A DNA stretch of 64,000 nucleotides from Anaerolineales bacterium (lineage in GTDB: Bacteria; Chloroflexota; Anaerolineae; JAAEKA01): the NCBI GenBank assembly GCA_020634615.1, contig JACKBI010000020.1, forward strand, positions 1 through 64,000. Reading direction: 5' to 3'. This document shows, piece after piece, positions 61,100 through 64,000 of this stretch (position 1 is its first letter; every line of letters begins with the position of its first letter). A program made the translations under genes and the position numbers. The notes below the pieces were generated by a model. The model was not told the DNA's origin. It did not search any database and worked only from the letters and a program-made list of their open reading frames with translations.

Positions 61100-61962
61100 C
61101 AACCGTCCTGATCACCGGCGCGGGTGGATTTATCGCCCGCCACCTGGCGCAGACGCTGACAGCCGCGGGAATACGCGTGCTGGGCGCGTCACACAGCGGC
61201 GCGGCTGGCACATCCTACGCGCGCGTCTTTCAGGCCAGCCTGGGCGAGACACTGCTGGCTGTTCTGGCATCCGAGCGCGTTGACGCCGTCGTTCACACCG
61301 CGCTGGCTGAGGGCGCGGATGCATACCGCGTCAACGTGGATGGCACGAGTCGCTGGCTGGACGAGGCGCGCGCCGCGGGCGTCAGGTTGCAGATTTTCCT
61401 CAGCACGTTGTCGGCAGAGCCAGGCGCGCTGGCGGACTACGGTCGCGCCAAGTGGGTTTTGCAGAAGCGTTTCGTGGAGGCCGACGAAGTGGTGTTCAGG
61501 CTGGGCGTGGTCGTGGGCGACGGCGGGATGTATGCCCGGATTCGCAGCTCGGCAACGCGCGCCCCGGTTGTGCCGTTGTTGGACGGCGGACAGCAGTTGC
61601 TCTACGTTGCCGGCGTTGATACGGTGTGTGCGGTGCTGCGCGACGCAGTCCTGACTGGCGGCGCAGGGCTGCGCGGTGTGGCCTGGAACCTGGTGCAGCC
61701 GGAGCCGGTAACGCTGCGCGCCATGGCGGCTGCCATCAACAGGCTGGCTGGGCGACGTGCGCTCCTGCTACCAGTGCCTGCCAGGCCGGTGTTGGCAGCG
61801 CTGGAGATCGCGGAACGCGTGCCGCTGCTTCGCCTGCCGGTCACCAGCACCAATGTGCGCGGCCTGATCCAGCAAGGCCAGCGCCGCTTTCCGTCGGATT
61901 TTGAGCGATTCGGGCATCCCGCGCAGTCGCTGGAGACGTTGATCGCGCTGGCGGGATCGTGA
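61096..61962 (+). CDS. NAD-dependent epimerase/dehydratase
   Basis: 288 residues from ATG 61096, overlapping the oxidoreductase stop by 4 bases. Extended SDR with NAD site LITGAGGFIARHLAQTL and catalytic YGRAK (Tyr-x3-Lys) near 115. The central part is shorter than in sugar-nucleotide epimerases. With the GMC enzyme and membrane protein it may modify a surface glycan or lipid; this is inference from context. Confidence 0.82.
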   Translation: MTTVLITGAGGFIARHLAQTLTAAGIRVLGASHSGAAGTSYARVFQASLGETLLAVLASERVDAVVHTALAEGADAYRVNVDGTSRWLDEARAAGVRLQIFLSTLSAEPGALADYGRAKWVLQKRFVEADEVVFRLGVVVGDGGMYARIRSSATRAPVVPLLDGGQQLLYVAGVDTVCAVLRDAVLTGGAGLRGVAWNLVQPEPVTLRAMAAAINRLAGRRALLLPVPARPVLAALEIAERVPLLRLPVTSTNVRGLIQQGQRRFPSDFERFGHPAQSLETLIALAGS

Positions 61963-61980
61963 GGATGCCGGAGCACGGTC

Positions 61981-62048
61981 GGAGACCGGCCCGAGCGAGT
62001 GGACGGAGACCGGCCCCAGCGAGTGATCAGAGACCGGCCCGAACGGTG
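61981..62048. repeat. 24-bp tandem repeat, about 2.8 units
   Basis: Units begin at 61981, 62005 and 62029, each based on GGAGACCGGCCCGAGCGAGTG. Intergenic, 18 bp after the epimerase stop. No coding role seen. Confidence 0.7.
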
Positions 62049-62097
62049 GGTTTAGTCGTGGTTGAGGGGTCCCCCCGGCCCCTCGTTTGGTTCCACA

Positions 62098-62132
62098 GAC
62101 TGCGCTGGCCATGCCGGACAGCCAGCGCAGTC
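62098..62132. terminator. Perfect 12-bp hairpin between convergent genes
   Basis: GACTGCGCTGGC and GCCAGCGCAGTC with an 11-nt loop, between the epimerase operon and the convergent secreted-protein gene. Probably a bidirectional terminator. Confidence 0.65.
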
Positions 62133-62157
62133 TCCTCCCCACGTGTTATAGCTAACC

Positions 62158-62586
62158 CTACCAGAGGATGAGCCGGATGCCGGTCACCTCCAGTCGGGTC
62201 AACTCCGTTCCAGATACCGACGCGTCGAGGGTCATGCGCGCCCAGCGAACGCCCCGGTCGGACACTGTCACCAGCGCCCGGAAGCCGTTGCCTGTCTCGT
62301 CAGCGCGAACCAGGCTGTAGGTTCGTCCCGCGGGCACGGTGTTCCCCAAGTAGCGGCCGATCTGGGCCGTCCCGACGTAGCGCTCGCCGCGCGCCGGGAT
62401 CGTCAGTTCTGCGTCGGCGGCGAACTGGCTGACCAGCTCCTCGACCGTGGCAGCAGTCAGGTCGCCATAGCTTGTTCGTTGTGCGTCGCTGCCGGCGTTT
62501 GCCACGCTGGCGGGGCCGAAAAAGGCCGCGACGAAGACTAGCAGCAGCAGCACGGCCGCTGCGCGTTTCATACTCCCGTTCATCAT
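62158..62586 (-). CDS. Small secreted protein, possibly NTF2/SnoaL-like
   Basis: 142 residues with a signal peptide (MKRAAAVLLLLVFVAAFFG ... VANAG cleavage). The mature part 'ATVEELVSQFAADAELTIPA', 'YVGTAQIGRYL' and a run of beta strands resemble an NTF2-like cone fold, but no catalytic residues can be named. Two alternative starts at 62586 and 62571. The 138-bp gap to the next gene shows no clear promoter. Confidence 0.6.
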   Translation of the reverse strand: MMNGSMKRAAAVLLLLVFVAAFFGPASVANAGSDAQRTSYGDLTAATVEELVSQFAADAELTIPARGERYVGTAQIGRYLGNTVPAGRTYSLVRADETGNGFRALVTVSDRGVRWARMTLDASVSGTELTRLEVTGIRLILW

Positions 62587-62724
62587 GTACCTCCCAACTA
62601 TACTGTTCGCTATTGCGAGTGGCGCGCGCTTGCCCCACGCATCAATGTGACCACCAGGCCTGTCCCAACCTATTGAAACCGTCCAGGTCTTACTTTTCCT
62701 CTCCGTGTCTCGGCTGATCCTGCT

Positions 62725-64000
62725 TCATTCGGAAGCCAGGTTGCGGGACAGGAAGGGCAAAACATCGTTCTCCAACGACACCACCACCGCGCTGCCGTGT
62801 CTGTCGGTCGTGTTCAGCTCCACCGGAGCGCCGGCTGCCGATAGCTGTTGCACCAGGGTGTCGATCGCGTCGTTCTCCACTGTGAACACCCAGTCCTGAT
62901 CCCGGGAGATTGCAATCGCCTTCAGTCGGTCTGGCCCGGCAAGGTAGCGGTCGATCTTGGCGGCCCAGTTTCCAGCGATGCTTTCCCAGCGTTGCCAAAC
63001 CTCCTCCGGCGCCGGTGTGTCGCTATCCACGTACGGATAATCGAAGTATGGCGCGTTGTTCTGTGATGTGGTCGCTATCGCCATTCCGTAGGCAAGCGCT
63101 CGTCGCATTGGACTGCGCATGCTTACTGTCTTCAGGAGAGCGCCATAACCTTCACTGGCCTGCTGGGGAGGAACTGATGCCAGTCGGCTGATTGCATTTG
63201 ATGCCCGTTGCCGAATGGCAGGTTGCAGCGTGAGGTCCTCAGCGACCCTGCCCGGCGCCATCAACCAGGGCTGCTGTGAATGCACGACACTGAAGACATC
63301 GGCATGATGAAGCGCGAGATTCAACACGTTTAGCCCGCCCACCTGCGCCCCTCCCGCCAATCCACGGGAAGCTGCCTGCGGCAGCGTGCGGAAATTCTGA
63401 TCGATGAAGGGCACCAGGTCTTCGACCACGTAGTCCTCCCAGTTGCCTGTAACCGGCGAGTTCGCGATGATCGCCTCTGTATCAAGGACAGTGCGAACGC
63501 CGGGCACGACAACGATCATCTCCTGCATCGAGCCCTGGTTGGTCAGTTTCTCCGCTATGATCTCCGCCAGATCGTCCTCGTCGGTCCGATCCGGTGACTG
63601 ATCGCCTGAGACGAATAGGTATGCGACCGGATACCTGCGATCTGACGTTGCGTACGAGGGTGGCAGGATGACCGCAACAGGCTGCACGGTTGTCTCTCCT
63701 ATGATGTTGTTGGCCAGCGACGGCGCTGGCACATCGACAACGATGCGACCAGAGGGCGATTGTGGCACCGGCCGGCTGGTGGGACTTGGCTCCGGCGTTT
63801 TCGTAACCGGAGGCGCAATGATCGCCACCATGGTCTGCAACGGAGACGCCAACTGCTCCGCGAGCGGCACTTGCATCGGCTGGTTGCCTGGAGCCGTAAC
63901 AATGAAGGCATACAATGTGCTGACACCGATTAGCGTCAGGATGACAAGAAATGCCAGCGATCCGGTAAAACTTTGCGTGCCATTGTGATGCCGCCCGCCT
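62725..64000 (-). CDS. Membrane-anchored esterase (esterase D-like alpha/beta hydrolase), 5' end outside the window
   Basis: At least 425 residues; the frame is open to the window edge. A transmembrane helix (SLAFLVILTLIGVSTLYAFI) is visible at the N-side, then a Pro/Thr-rich linker. The esterase D/Fes-like domain follows: 'VAVILPPSYATSDRRYPVAYL', 'MIVVVPGVRT', WEDYVVEDLVPFIDQNFRT. Where the nucleophile elbow GxSxGG is expected it reads GLAGGAQVGG, so the catalytic Ser may be replaced. Active enzyme or binding protein is open. Confidence 0.72.
   Translation of the reverse strand, partial: GGRHHNGTQSFTGSLAFLVILTLIGVSTLYAFIVTAPGNQPMQVPLAEQLASPLQTMVAIIAPPVTKTPEPSPTSRPVPQSPSGRIVVDVPAPSLANNIIGETTVQPVAVILPPSYATSDRRYPVAYLFVSGDQSPDRTDEDDLAEIIAEKLTNQGSMQEMIVVVPGVRTVLDTEAIIANSPVTGNWEDYVVEDLVPFIDQNFRTLPQAASRGLAGGAQVGGLNVLNLALHHADVFSVVHSQQPWLMAPGRVAEDLTLQPAIRQRASNAISRLASVPPQQASEGYGALLKTVSMRSPMRRALAYGMAIATTSQNNAPYFDYPYVDSDTPAPEEVWQRWESIAGNWAAKIDRYLAGPDRLKAIAISRDQDWVFTVENDAIDTLVQQLSAAGAPVELNTTDRHGSAVVVSLENDVLPFLSRNLASE

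Noticed and set aside
61981..62048. Possible CRISPR array
   Set aside because: Direct 24-bp units are contiguous with no spacers.

Overview
Kind of organism. This is a GC-rich, densely coding chromosomal segment with no phage genes and no transposase. A ribose-type and a YtcQ/LplB/LplC-type sugar transporter, LacI-family regulators fused to other domains, an ECF42 sigma locus, a type I glutamine synthetase next to its adenylyltransferase, and many palindromic intergenic repeats together suggest a heterotrophic filamentous-type Chloroflexota (Anaerolineae/Caldilineae-like). That assignment is inference; no rRNA or tRNA gene was seen.

Layout. 1-7.7 kb: 3' part of a CopB-type metal ATPase, a small membrane protein, a stand-alone MmeI-like restriction-methylation enzyme, a small ORF partly made of repeat sequence, and two tandem paralogous membrane proteins. 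7.8-21.3 kb: a deoxysugar-type catabolic locus with a ribose-class ABC transporter, a LacI regulator fused to a uroporphyrinogen-decarboxylase-like domain, an alcohol dehydrogenase and an aldo/keto reductase on the minus strand, and rhamnulokinase, a class III aminotransferase and a P5C-type aldehyde dehydrogenase on the plus strand. Promoters with LacI-type operators are visible upstream of rbsB, rhaB and the aldo/keto reductase. 21.5-24 kb: a DUF5647-like protein, then a two-gene unit with a compact RtcB-like RNA ligase and a zinc-ribbon, PD-(D/E)XK-like protein. 24.3-36.4 kb: a pectin/oligouronide locus (GH105, GH28, IolB/KduI-like isomerase, KduD, three-gene ABC transporter) with a roughly 1,200-residue LacI-sensor/histidine kinase/receiver/AraC regulator. 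36.4-41 kb: an acetyltransferase, a DUF4180 protein, a broken SDR gene, a DUF3179 gene with an in-frame TGA, and a reductive-dehalogenase/QueG-like Fe-S protein divergent from a TetR gene. 41-45.4 kb: SGNH hydrolase, acetyltransferase, and the ECF42 sigma locus (DGPF protein, PhnB-like protein, sigma factor). 45.5-51 kb: glnA and glnE. 51-58 kb: a very large secreted subtilisin and fadD. 58-62 kb: trpA and a three-gene overlapping unit (small membrane protein, GMC oxidoreductase, NAD-dependent epimerase). 62-64 kb: a secreted NTF2-like protein and an esterase running off the end.

Most notable points. (1) The DUF3179 gene (38180-39049) has UGA exactly at the first Cys of its CxxC motif. It is followed 21 nt later by a 7-bp hairpin whose GGUCU loop matches the E. 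coli fdhF SECIS loop as I recall it, so it is a strong selenoprotein candidate. (2) The LacI-UroD fusion. (3) Several families of palindromic MITE-like elements, one copy inserted in frame inside glnE and another forming the end of a small ORF. (4) Regulator and operator sets that can be read directly from the sequence.
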